From a virus: a DNA stretch of 55,220 nt. The notes beneath the pieces are model-generated. The model worked only from the letters and a program-made list of their open reading frames with translations, searched no databases and was not told where the DNA came from. Positions within the stretch are counted from its first letter, which is position 1, and the number at the start of each line of letters is the position of its first letter. This document shows, one piece after another, positions 36,268 through 41,625 of this stretch. The DNA lies in IMG/VR virus record IMGVR_UViG_3300044640_001015, positions 1 through 55,220 of that record. One strand, written 5' to 3'. A program made the translations under genes and the position numbers.

Positions 36268-36298
36268 GAAACTAACAAACAAACGAAAGGTTGCCACA

Positions 36299-36514
36299 AT
36301 GACAACACTAAACACTAAAGATTACATCAAAGCCCACGATGCATTGGGTTGGATTCAATACCCAAACTCCTATGACAATCGCCTAGCGTATCTATCACTA
36401 GCAACGATTTTAGAAATCTGCATCAACAAGAAAATGGGTATCAACCAAATTCAAGAAATGCTAGATGAAATGACCAAAGGCGAACAAGCCGTACTAGAAA
36501 GTTTGATGAAATAA
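36299..36514 (+). CDS. 71-residue helical protein
   Basis: The start at 36299 is chosen because GAAAGG precedes it and the promoter P3 would lie inside any longer product. MTTLNTKDYIKAHDALGWIQ, then YLSLATILEICINKKMGINQ and IQEMLDEMTKGEQAVLESLM: an all-helical small domain. The stop overlaps the next ATG. No family recognised. Confidence 0.75.
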   Translation: MTTLNTKDYIKAHDALGWIQYPNSYDNRLAYLSLATILEICINKKMGINQIQEMLDEMTKGEQAVLESLMK

Positions 36515-36681
36515 TGATGACAAGAAAAGACTATGTAGCCGTTGCAGAAATTCTAAACGCTTACCACCTAGACATTGAAACACAAACGTTTGAGGATTTG
36601 CTTTCAGACTTTCAAACATTTTTCAAAAGAGATAATTCAAACTTCGACCTAACACGATTCAGAGATGCGGTAATCAAATAA
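36514..36681 (+). CDS. 55-residue helical protein (MTRKDYV family-like)
   Basis: MMTRKDYVAVAEILNAYHLD continues DIETQTFEDLLSDFQTFFKR and ends RFRDAVIK. The start MTRKDYV is shared, from memory, with small proteins common in actinophages. Overlap TAATG with the gene before. All helical, function unknown. Confidence 0.7.
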   Translation: MMTRKDYVAVAEILNAYHLDIETQTFEDLLSDFQTFFKRDNSNFDLTRFRDAVIK

Positions 36682-36833
36682 TGAAATTCGTACACAATAA
36701 AATTGACGGAACTTTCGTAATTGGAATTAGTTTCTCAAATTACTACAGTAAAAAACTAGGTAGAAAAAATACCTCGTTAATTTTTGATCTTGGTTCTCAT
36801 TCGTTTGCATTTGTGTTGAGAGGTGAATACTAA
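36681..36833 (+). CDS. 50-residue beta-rich protein
   Basis: MKFVHNKIDGTFVIGISFSN, then a basic turn and LIFDLGSHSFAFVLRGEY, forms a pattern of four short strands. The ATG overlaps the stop of the previous gene (TAATG), supporting a coupled operon. No family recognised. Confidence 0.65.
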   Translation: MKFVHNKIDGTFVIGISFSNYYSKKLGRKNTSLIFDLGSHSFAFVLRGEY

Positions 36834-36914
36834 ATGAATAGTTTTTATTCTTGGGTTTTAATTTTATCCCTTGCAGGTTTAGTTTATTTGCTTGTAGATA
36901 AATTTACAGACTAA
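36834..36914 (+). CDS. 26-residue membrane peptide
   Basis: MNSFYSWVLILSLAGLVYLL-VDKFTD is a single transmembrane helix with a short charged tail. It begins immediately after the stop of the previous gene and is followed by a terminator. It is too small to classify; the hydrophobic design and coupling support it. Confidence 0.55.
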   Translation: MNSFYSWVLILSLAGLVYLLVDKFTD

Positions 36915-36927
36915 AAAAAACAAAAGC

Positions 36928-36962
36928 TTCTGGGCGTGTCGTTTGACATTCCCAGAAATTTT
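36928..36962 (+). terminator. Terminator of the 35.7-36.9 kb gene group
   Basis: TTCTGGG pairs with CCCAGAA across a 16-base loop and is followed by ATTTTT. The loop is long, but the T run and position after the last gene fit. Confidence 0.65.
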
Positions 36963-36973
36963 TGCCCGCCCCG

Positions 36974-37036
36974 TTTTCCACAGGTTATCCACAGCTGTTA
37001 AGAACTTGTGTATAAGTCACTGAAATCTGTGGATTA
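36974..37036. promoter_or_regulatory. DnaA box group 2
   Basis: TTTTCCACA (36974-36982, one mismatch), TTATCCACA (36985-36993, perfect) and TAATCCACA on the minus strand (37028-37036, one mismatch). It is located right after a CCCGCCCC box (36965-36972). Confidence 0.7.
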
Positions 37037-37081
37037 TTGTTTACCTATTGTTCATCTTAGACACGCCTCTAGATACCAAAA

Positions 37082-37104
37082 ATGTCAGACCCCTATGCTA
37101 AAGT
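37082..37104 (+). promoter_or_regulatory. PafBC-type promoter P4
   Basis: ATGTCAGAC, 8 bases, TAAAGT. The leader to the gene at 37202 is about 90 bases and contains a 16-bp direct repeat. Confidence 0.78.
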
Positions 37105-37129
37105 GAAACTATAAATAAATAGTTAAGTA

Positions 37130-37173
37130 TGAGCCTAGCAAATAATCCTACCTACGGTGAGCCTAGCAAATAA
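37130..37173 (+). repeat. 16-bp direct repeat in a leader
   Basis: TGAGCCTAGCAAATAA occurs at 37130-37145 and 37158-37173, a 28-base period, between promoter P4 and the 37202 gene. It could be an RNA or protein binding element in the leader. Confidence 0.7.
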
Positions 37174-37201
37174 GACTTAACACTAACGAAAGGAATACAA
37201 A

Positions 37202-37387
37202 ATGTATTCACTAGAAGTAGCAAGTCTTCTGATTGGTCAGAAGTACCGTTCAAGCCGTGGATTCTGCGGTGAAATAGTCATGGCTGAAAAGCGTGAAGAC
37301 ATGATGAGCGATAACGCTTATCTAATCTATGTCCGTCAAGACGGATTCCCTTACTACTGGTATTCAACTGTTGAGGTGGTTGCATAA
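37202..37387 (+). CDS. 61-residue protein, unknown
   Basis: MYSLEVASLLIGQKYRSSRG then FCGEIVMAEKREDMMSDNAY and LIYVRQDGFPYYWYSTVEVV. It reads as a small beta-rich domain with a helical start. GAAAGGAA upstream gives a good ribosome site. It is paired with the IF2-N-like gene by a TAATG overlap, so the two may act together. No family recognised. Confidence 0.75.
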   Translation: MYSLEVASLLIGQKYRSSRGFCGEIVMAEKREDMMSDNAYLIYVRQDGFPYYWYSTVEVVA

Positions 37388-37578
37388 TGAGAGTCTATGA
37401 AATTGCTAAAGAATTAAACATTCCGTCAAAAGATGTCAGAATGTATTTAGAATACATTGGGCAACCCGTCAAGAGTGCATCGTCAAGCGTTGAAGATGTA
37501 TTTGGTGAAATTGTTATCAAAAGGATAAACAAGACCTACGAGGAATTTGTGCCTTGTTGGTCATTCCCACCATTCTAA
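37387..37578 (+). CDS. IF2 N-terminal domain-like miniprotein
   Basis: Residues 1-40 (MRVYEIAKELNIPSKDVRMY, then LEYIGQPVKSASSSVEDVFG) closely follow the bacterial IF2_N domain (MRVYELAKELGVSSKEVL..., VKSASSTVE). In bacteria this small helical domain stands at the start of translation factor IF2. Here it is alone, 63 residues, with a short extension (VIKRINKTYEEFVPCWSFPP). It may compete with or mimic IF2 on ribosomes, or be a DNA-binding use of this fold; neither is shown. It overlaps the stop of the 61-residue gene. A DnaA box lies just after the stop. Confidence 0.8.
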   Translation: MRVYEIAKELNIPSKDVRMYLEYIGQPVKSASSSVEDVFGEIVIKRINKTYEEFVPCWSFPPF

Positions 37579-37582
37579 GCGG

Positions 37583-37614
37583 TTATCCACAGGTTATCCC
37601 AAGCCTGTGGACGA
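37583..37614. promoter_or_regulatory. DnaA box group 3
   Basis: TTATCCACA (37583-37591, perfect) and TCGTCCACA on the minus strand (37606-37614, one mismatch). The stretch also forms a hairpin CCACAGG / CCTGTGG, which could act as a terminator for the IF2-N gene with the T run at 37626. Confidence 0.65.
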
Positions 37615-37636
37615 CACGCCGCCCCTTTTTCCTAGC

Positions 37637-37645
37637 TTTGTCAAG
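37637..37645 (+). repeat. TTTGTCAAG box, copy 2
   Basis: Follows CGCCGCCCC and a T run (37618-37630). Same order as the other module copies. Confidence 0.7.
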
Positions 37646-37686
37646 TTACGACACTATTAAAAACAACACCAAAAAATTCACTAAAA

Positions 37687-37709
37687 TTGTCAGACCCCTA
37701 TGCTATGCT
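37687..37709 (+). promoter_or_regulatory. PafBC-type promoter P5
   Basis: TTGTCAGAC, 8 bases, TATGCT; 31 bases before the ATG at 37740. Confidence 0.8.
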
Positions 37710-37739
37710 GAAGGCATACCTACTACGAAAGGAACATTC

Positions 37740-37979
37740 ATGTTCACTTTGCATAACCCAATGAAAGTTATGAACGAACGCTATGTCGTTACATCACACC
37801 CCTGCCCTACTTGCAGTGAAGAAAAAACAGTATCTATTTCTTCTGACCAATTATTTGCATACCGCCAAGGTGGATTAGCCCAAACAGTATTGTCTGACTA
37901 TGATGCAGATGTTCGTGAGCGTTTCATTACAGGTATCTGTGGTGTTTGTTGGGATTCAATGTTTGGAGATGATGTGTAA
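37740..37979 (+). CDS. 79-residue zinc-ribbon protein
   Basis: The ATG at 37740 with GAAAGGA is chosen; longer frames run through the promoter. MFTLHNPMKVMNERYVVTSH is followed by C-P-T-C and a helix (SSDQLFAYRQGGLAQTVLSD, then DVRERFITGICGVCWDSMFG) with a second C-x2-C. This is a small family with two cysteine pairs and a central helix that I recall from many actinophages. It is co-transcribed with the GP88-like gene. Function unknown. Confidence 0.8.
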   Translation: MFTLHNPMKVMNERYVVTSHPCPTCSEEKTVSISSDQLFAYRQGGLAQTVLSDYDADVRERFITGICGVCWDSMFGDDV

Positions 37980-38701
37980 TGACTAAGTTAAAGCGTTCAA
38001 AAGATCGTAAGGTTGCTAACCTTGTTACGCCTAATGGCAAACAAGCCTCTATTGCTAACACGTTTGGATTACCTGCAGGTAAAGCATTCTCTTGCCCTGG
38101 TGCTACATCGGTATGCGAGAAGATATGCTATGCAGGTAAACTTGAAAAAGTATTCAAGGGTACTCGTGAGAACTTATTGCACAATTGGAATTTGCTTAAG
38201 GATGCATCGCAAGATGAGATGTATCTATTAGTTTCAGAAATGATTGCAGAATTCAATGCTGATTGCGAAAGACGTGATGCAGAAAAGTTGTTCCGTATCC
38301 ATTGGGACGGTGACTTCTTTAATGAAGATTACACACTAGCATGGAAACGTGTAATTGCTGACTACCCCGAAATTAAATTCTGGGCTTATACTCGTGTGTC
38401 AGAGTCTGCATTAATTCTAAAAGACATTGAAAACCTATCTCTATACTTCTCAACCGATTCAGAGAATGTAGAAACTGGTAAGACGTTAGCAAAAGATGAA
38501 GGCATAAAGTTAGCGTACCTATCTCAGACATTTGCAATTGGTAAAGCAGAACTAAAAGAAATTATTGGTAAGTCTGGTGTGCCATGCCCTGAGAATAATA
38601 AAAAGATACCGCTAATTTCTACTAACGGCAGTGCTTGTGTATCGTGTGGGCAATGCGTATTTGCCAGGAATAACATTGTATTCAGTGCAAGTAAGTCATA
38701 A
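37979..38701 (+). CDS. GP88-like protein
   Basis: This 240-residue protein has the signature of the actinophage gene product 88 family: NTFGLPAGKAFSCPGATSVC followed by EKICYAGKLEKVFKGTRENL, HWDGDFFNEDYTLAWKRVI and, near the end, GSACVSCGQCVFARNNI. Seven or more Cys in C-x6-C-x3-C and C-x2-C-x2-C patterns suggest metal or Fe-S binding. The role in phage biology is not known. It follows the zinc-ribbon gene with a TAATG overlap. It is one of the most conserved of early-arm genes in actinophages, from memory. Confidence 0.85.
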   Translation: MTKLKRSKDRKVANLVTPNGKQASIANTFGLPAGKAFSCPGATSVCEKICYAGKLEKVFKGTRENLLHNWNLLKDASQDEMYLLVSEMIAEFNADCERRDAEKLFRIHWDGDFFNEDYTLAWKRVIADYPEIKFWAYTRVSESALILKDIENLSLYFSTDSENVETGKTLAKDEGIKLAYLSQTFAIGKAELKEIIGKSGVPCPENNKKIPLISTNGSACVSCGQCVFARNNIVFSASKS

Positions 38702-38703
38702 AG

Positions 38704-38755
38704 CTTGACAAAGCCACCGAAAGGTGGTCGGGCACTTTTTCCTGTGTTTGTCAAG
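38704..38755. repeat. TTTGTCAAG box, copies 3 (inverted) and 4
   Basis: CTTGACAAA at 38704-38712 and TTTGTCAAG at 38747-38755 face each other and enclose a hairpin CCACC-GAAA-GGTGG and a T run (38736-38740). The two arms could pair, so this copy may also terminate the GP88-like gene. Confidence 0.65.
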
Positions 38756-38793
38756 TTAAGAAAATTAAGAGAAAGTCACTGAAAACACTGAAA

Positions 38794-38816
38794 TTGTCAG
38801 ACCCTTGTGGTAGGTT
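38794..38816 (+). promoter_or_regulatory. PafBC-type promoter P6, leaderless
   Basis: TTGTCAGAC, 8 bases, TAGGTT, then six bases and the ATG at 38823. The start codon coincides with the expected transcription start. Confidence 0.8.
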
Positions 38817-38822
38817 ATACCT

Positions 38823-38957
38823 ATGATGAAATTTACTACAACCCCAGAACAACTTCGAGCAAGGCTTGAGTTGCGTAGGAGTAATGCAGCAGTAAAGCAT
38901 CGTAACAAAAAGAAATACACACGAAAGACAAAACACAAAAACCTACAGGGAGAATAA
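38823..38957 (+). CDS. 44-residue very basic protein, leaderless
   Basis: MMKFTTTPEQLRARLELRRS, then NAAVKHRNKKKYTRKTKHKN, is rich in Arg and Lys, a likely nucleic-acid binder. The ATG lies six bases after a -10 hexamer, without a Shine-Dalgarno. An ATG three bases later is in frame as well. Its end overlaps the GGGAGAA ribosome site of the next gene. Confidence 0.65.
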   Translation: MMKFTTTPEQLRARLELRRSNAAVKHRNKKKYTRKTKHKNLQGE

Positions 38958-38958
38958 A

Positions 38959-39243
38959 ATGGGACTTAACTTTGCAACAGAGTTATCCACTATGGATACT
39001 ATGCCAATTGAAGCACAGATCAACACACACTTACAATACAATTTCTATCCACCTGTACCATCCTCAATGGTACAGCCTTGCGTTGAAGCAATTGATGCTT
39101 ATCTAGAAGAAGACTTTGATCGCCAAATTGAAATGCCACAAGGAGTATCTTATCGTGGCAGTGACTATGCACCTGCACACGCTATTGTTGAGCAACATCG
39201 CTTGGGACCTTGGTGTGAGCCAATTGATTGGGATGAGGAATAA
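38959..39243 (+). CDS. 94-residue protein, unknown
   Basis: MGLNFATELSTMDTMPIEAQ, with a helical centre (CVEAIDAYLEEDFDRQIEMP) and an acidic C-terminus (HRLGPWCEPIDWDEE). GGGAGAA supports the ATG. The protein is acidic and probably soluble. Family not recognised. Promoter P7 follows the stop directly. Confidence 0.75.
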   Translation: MGLNFATELSTMDTMPIEAQINTHLQYNFYPPVPSSMVQPCVEAIDAYLEEDFDRQIEMPQGVSYRGSDYAPAHAIVEQHRLGPWCEPIDWDEE

Positions 39244-39244
39244 A

Positions 39245-39267
39245 ATGTCAGACCCTTGTGCTAAGAT
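39245..39267 (+). promoter_or_regulatory. PafBC-type promoter P7
   Basis: ATGTCAGAC, 8 bases, TAAGAT; overlaps the stop codon region of the previous gene and drives 39293. Confidence 0.78.
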
Positions 39268-39292
39268 AAATCTAACCTACTAAGGAGAACGA

Positions 39293-39409
39293 ATGAGTGA
39301 ACTACTAATAAACCTATTTGAGGGTGTAATAGATGAAAAGGCGATTGAGAAATTGTCTACCGAAGAATTAGAAGCAATTAACAAAATGCTAACGGAAGCA
39401 GGTTACTAA
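39293..39409 (+). CDS. 38-residue helical protein
   Basis: MSELLINLFEGVIDEKAIEK followed by LSTEELEAINKMLTEAGY: two amphipathic helices, as in many tiny phage regulators. Ribosome site AAGGAG is strong. It is the first gene of the group under P7. Confidence 0.65.
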   Translation: MSELLINLFEGVIDEKAIEKLSTEELEAINKMLTEAGY

Positions 39410-39410
39410 A

Positions 39411-39749
39411 ATGGGTGCAAGAATTAATTTTGTATTTGATGATGGTACAGATAGTCTAGTTAATCTTTATTCCCATTGGGGTGAGTCTGATTGGGAAAAT
39501 GATTTAATAGGTGCATTAGTACACGCACAGAAACGCAAGGGTGACTATTCATACTTTACCCGTATGGTTATCTCACACTTAATTAAAGACTATGTATTAG
39601 ATGAAACTGGTTTTGGTATCTATGCAATTAGCCGTTCAGAAATTGGTAACAATTTTGATAAGACAGTTGTATTAGATTTAGTAAATAACACATTGACAGA
39701 TTTAGATAATGATAGTACAGTTGAATTGTATGGAAAGGTATTTGCATAA
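39411..39749 (+). CDS. 112-residue protein, unknown
   Basis: MGARINFVFDDGTDSLVNLY starts with a beta hairpin; SHWGESDWENDLIGALVHAQ and a YFTRMVISHLIKDYV helix follow, and the C-terminus has strand pairs (DKTVVLDLVNNTLTDLDND). It resembles a small alpha/beta fold found in several actinophages. Coupled to the previous gene (two-base gap) and to the next by TAATG. Function unknown. Confidence 0.75.
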   Translation: MGARINFVFDDGTDSLVNLYSHWGESDWENDLIGALVHAQKRKGDYSYFTRMVISHLIKDYVLDETGFGIYAISRSEIGNNFDKTVVLDLVNNTLTDLDNDSTVELYGKVFA

Positions 39750-39898
39750 TGAGTCAAATGAAAGATTTATACGGTATTTTAACAGAGTGGTATCCAGATG
39801 GAAACTACACAGAAGAACAATTGTGGGAAGCAATTGCAGAATCACAAGGTATGGACTATGCAGAAATTGCAGACGGAGATTTAGCAGAATGGCTCTAG
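39749..39898 (+). CDS. 49-residue acidic helical protein
   Basis: MSQMKDLYGILTEWYPDGNY then TEEQLWEAIAESQGMDYAEI: predicted helices with many acidic residues. TAATG overlap with the previous gene, and the next ATG lies inside its last codons, so it is part of a tightly packed group. No family recognised. Confidence 0.7.
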   Translation: MSQMKDLYGILTEWYPDGNYTEEQLWEAIAESQGMDYAEIADGDLAEWL

Positions 39899-39996
39899 CA
39901 CTAGCATTTACCGCAGGAATATTTGCAGGTATCATAATCGTAGGAATTGTTCTAAACCTAACCATACTAAAACAAGATGATTGGTACAAGAGATGA
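39889..39996 (+). CDS. 35-residue membrane protein
   Basis: MALALAFTAGIFAGIIIVGI-VLNLTILKQDDWYKR is one transmembrane helix and a basic end. It overlaps its neighbours by 10 and 4 bases. A small membrane effector is likely; the exact role is unknown. Confidence 0.65.
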   Translation: MALALAFTAGIFAGIIIVGIVLNLTILKQDDWYKR

Positions 39997-40115
39997 AACT
40001 ATTTAATCGTAAGCAAGAAATGTCAGACCCATACGCTATACTAGACAAGTTGATGTCAGAAATGGCATCAAATAAAACATACATTGAATACCTGCGCCTA
40101 AGAGAAAGTGTATAG
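39993..40115 (+). CDS. 40-residue protein carrying a promoter inside
   Basis: MKLFNRKQEMSDPYAILDKL then MSEMASNKTYIEYLRLRESV, helical. The codons for MSDPYAI are also PafBC-type promoter P8. ATGA overlap with the membrane gene before. It may be real or be the leader of the next gene; coupling favours real. Confidence 0.55.
   Translation: MKLFNRKQEMSDPYAILDKLMSEMASNKTYIEYLRLRESV
40020..40042 (+). promoter_or_regulatory. PafBC-type promoter P8, inside a gene
   Basis: ATGTCAGAC, 8 bases, TATACT. It lies in the 39993-40115 reading frame and could drive the genes at 40116 and 40231. Confidence 0.65.
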
Positions 40116-40247
40116 TTGGAAATCTTTTTATTTATTGTAATTGTGTTATTCTTATTTGGAGTCTTATCTGCCAATGGTATTGGTGAGGGAGACCCAAAAC
40201 ATACTCACGAAGACAAGGGAGAAAATTTTGATGATTACAGACTATAA
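40116..40247 (+). CDS. 43-residue membrane protein, TTG start
   Basis: From TTG 40116 the product is MEIFLFIVIVLFLFGVLSAN, then IGEGDPKHTHEDKGENFDDY: an N-terminal membrane helix or signal anchor with an acidic, His-containing tail. It begins at the stop of the previous gene. The TTG start is the first in frame; the hydrophobic helix would be lost with any later start. The next gene's ATG lies within its last codons. Confidence 0.6.
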   Translation: MEIFLFIVIVLFLFGVLSANGIGEGDPKHTHEDKGENFDDYRL

Positions 40248-40446
40248 AGAAATAGATAGACTGGTTGGAATGACAATTGAGCCTGGCGATATGGTAAAGC
40301 TTCCCAACAATGATATTGTTACCATTACTCGCACAGAGCCAACGCAAGATGGATATGATTTATTCTTCTTAGATTTATTTGAAGATGATGAGTTGTGCTA
40401 TTCTCTATCCGATGATGATTGTGTATCACTTCTTCAGTTTGACTGA
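40231..40446 (+). CDS. 71-residue acidic protein
   Basis: MITDYKEIDRLVGMTIEPGD then MVKLPNNDIVTITRTEPTQD and FLDLFEDDELCYSLSDDDC: beta-rich with an acidic tail, Tudor/SH3-like by pattern. The ATG at 40231 with GGGAGAA is preferred to the earlier in-frame start at 40141, which would overlap the membrane gene. Function unknown. Confidence 0.7.
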   Translation: MITDYKEIDRLVGMTIEPGDMVKLPNNDIVTITRTEPTQDGYDLFFLDLFEDDELCYSLSDDDCVSLLQFD

Positions 40447-40453
40447 GGAAGTG

Positions 40454-40506
40454 CCCGCCCCAATTTTAAAGCTTTGTCAAGTCTTACGAATGTGATTAGG
40501 ATCACA
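40454..40506. repeat. Module copy: CCCGCCCC, TTTGTCAAG and CRP-type palindrome
   Basis: CCCGCCCC at 40454-40461, TTTGTCAAG at 40473-40481 and TGTGA-TTAGGA-TCACA at 40491-40506. The palindrome centre is 52.5 bases before the -10 at 40551, exactly as in the copy at 35621-35636. Confidence 0.75.
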
Positions 40507-40533
40507 CTGAAATTATCACGGAAACCTAATAAA

Positions 40534-40556
40534 TTGTCAGACCCGTATGCTAAGAT
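40534..40556 (+). promoter_or_regulatory. PafBC-type promoter P9
   Basis: TTGTCAGAC, 8 bases, TAAGAT with TGC before it. It drives the 51-residue gene at 40591. Confidence 0.8.
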
Positions 40557-40590
40557 GTTACCATAACAACAACAAAGAAAAGAGAAGCAA

Positions 40591-40746
40591 ATGGATAAAA
40601 TCCAAACACCAACTGTTGGCTCACAGTTCACAACTGCTAAGTCAGGCGTAACTGGCACAGTTCAGGAAATCATCAAGAATCAGAATGGTACTTTGCGTAT
40701 CAAACTTGATGTAAACGGTCAAGACCGTTGGACTACTGTTAAGTAG
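40591..40746 (+). CDS. 51-residue beta-rich protein
   Basis: MDKIQTPTVGSQFTTAKSGV, then TGTVQEIIKNQNGTLRIKLD and VNGQDRWTTV, reads as a small SH3-like barrel. AAAAGAGAAG lies before the ATG. It is a single-gene unit with a promoter and terminator of its own, hinting at higher expression. No family recognised. Confidence 0.75.
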   Translation: MDKIQTPTVGSQFTTAKSGVTGTVQEIIKNQNGTLRIKLDVNGQDRWTTVK

Positions 40747-40759
40747 TTAAATAAGTTTA

Positions 40760-40790
40760 GGTGGGGTGTTCCTTACCCTTGCACCCCACC
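40760..40790 (+). terminator. Stem-loop after the 51-residue gene
   Basis: GGTGGGGTG pairs with CACCCCACC (13-base loop), flanked by TTTA and TTAAAA. The T run is short, yet the stem is GC-rich and the position is right. Confidence 0.7.
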
Positions 40791-40796
40791 TTAAAA

Positions 40797-40819
40797 CTGT
40801 CAGACCTCTCTGCTAAGAT
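40797..40819 (+). promoter_or_regulatory. PafBC-type promoter P10
   Basis: CTGTCAGAC, 8 bases, TAAGAT, 31 bases before the ATG at 40850. Confidence 0.78.
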
Positions 40820-40849
40820 AAACTTACCTACAAAAGAAAGAAGAAAACT

Positions 40850-41326
40850 ATGGGACTAGATATGTACCTTCGTGCAAGCGAATACGTTTACCGTCACAAC
40901 TTTAATCGTCAAACTGATGAAGACACGATTAACCCAATCTTTAATGAGATTGTTAAGAATCTTGAATTAGAAGATGTAATTGACAGTTCTGGCTTTGCTG
41001 GAATTACTGTTGATGTACCAATGGGCTACTGGCGTAAGTCAAATATGATTCATCATTGGTTTGTAAATAACTTAGCAGATGGTGTTGATGAATGTCAGCC
41101 AATCATTGTTCGTAGAGAAGATTTAGAGCAGTTGAAAGAAACCTGCATTGAAGTAATTGCTAATCCAGAATCAGCAGAAGAATTATTACCAACAGGTAGT
41201 GGATTCTTCTTTGGCTCTACTGACTATGATGAATATTACTTTGGAGATTTGAATGATACTTTAGGCATTATCACTAGATGCCTTGAAAGTAAATTCGACT
41301 ATTTTGAGTATCAAGCCTCTTGGTAG
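40850..41326 (+). CDS. MGLDMYL-type conserved phage protein
   Basis: This 158-residue protein starts MGLDMYLRASEYVYRHNFNR and has the typical motif GYWRKSNMIHHWFVNNLADG followed by a DECQPIIVRREDLEQLKETC helix and SGFFFGSTDYDEYYFGDLND. The 'MGLDMYL ... YWRKAN.IH.WFV ... C' pattern is shared by proteins in many phages and bacteria, with unknown function. The conserved Trp, His, Cys residues could bind a ligand. It is a single-gene unit. The tRNA follows. Confidence 0.85.
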   Translation: MGLDMYLRASEYVYRHNFNRQTDEDTINPIFNEIVKNLELEDVIDSSGFAGITVDVPMGYWRKSNMIHHWFVNNLADGVDECQPIIVRREDLEQLKETCIEVIANPESAEELLPTGSGFFFGSTDYDEYYFGDLNDTLGIITRCLESKFDYFEYQASW

Positions 41327-41421
41327 TAGGTTACATCCGAAACCAAAACCTGCCACAGCCACGCAGGTAAAATAAAGGGGACAGTCCTAAGCACCATACT
41401 CAGACTATAAACTGCTTACCT

Positions 41422-41495
41422 GGTCTGTTAGCTCAATTGGTTAGAGCACTACCCTGTCACGGTAGAGGTTGTGGGTTCAAGTCCCATACAGATCG
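41422..41495 (+). tRNA. tRNA-Asp (anticodon GTC)
   Basis: A complete cloverleaf of 74 bases: acceptor GGTCTGT/ACAGATC, D arm GCTC...GAGC, anticodon stem CTACC/GGTAG around CTGTCAC with anticodon GTC, and T arm GTGGG-TTCAAGT-CCCAT. The discriminator is G and CCA is not encoded. Asp codons are very common in the acidic early proteins of this phage. It lies in the 41327-41625 gap after the MGLDMYL gene. Confidence 0.95.
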
Positions 41496-41505
41496 CAAAA
41501 AGGTG

Positions 41506-41532
41506 CCCGCCCAATTTTCAAGATTTGTCAAG
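41506..41532 (+). repeat. Module copy: CCCGCCC and TTTGTCAAG
   Basis: CCCGCCC at 41506-41512 and TTTGTCAAG at 41524-41532, just after the tRNA. A degenerate palindrome (ACATTACTACAAGGTCAC) follows, then TCAC-x-GAA repeats. Confidence 0.7.
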
Positions 41533-41572
41533 CTTTAAGACATTACTACAAGGTCACGGGAATCACTGAAAA

Positions 41573-41595
41573 ATGTCACACCTCTGTGGTATGAT
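41573..41595 (+). promoter_or_regulatory. PafBC-type promoter P11
   Basis: ATGTCACAC, 8 bases, TATGAT; 31 bases before the ATG at 41626. A variant with CAC in place of GAC. Confidence 0.72.
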
Positions 41596-41625
41596 TTCAT
41601 CATAACCTACTAGAAAGAAGTTAAA

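Noticed and set aside
36245-36298. Possible N-terminal extension MSDPYDKVKLTNKRKVA of the 36299 gene
   Set aside because: It is a translation of PafBC-type promoter P3 and its leader; the ribosome site GAAAGG fits the ATG at 36299.
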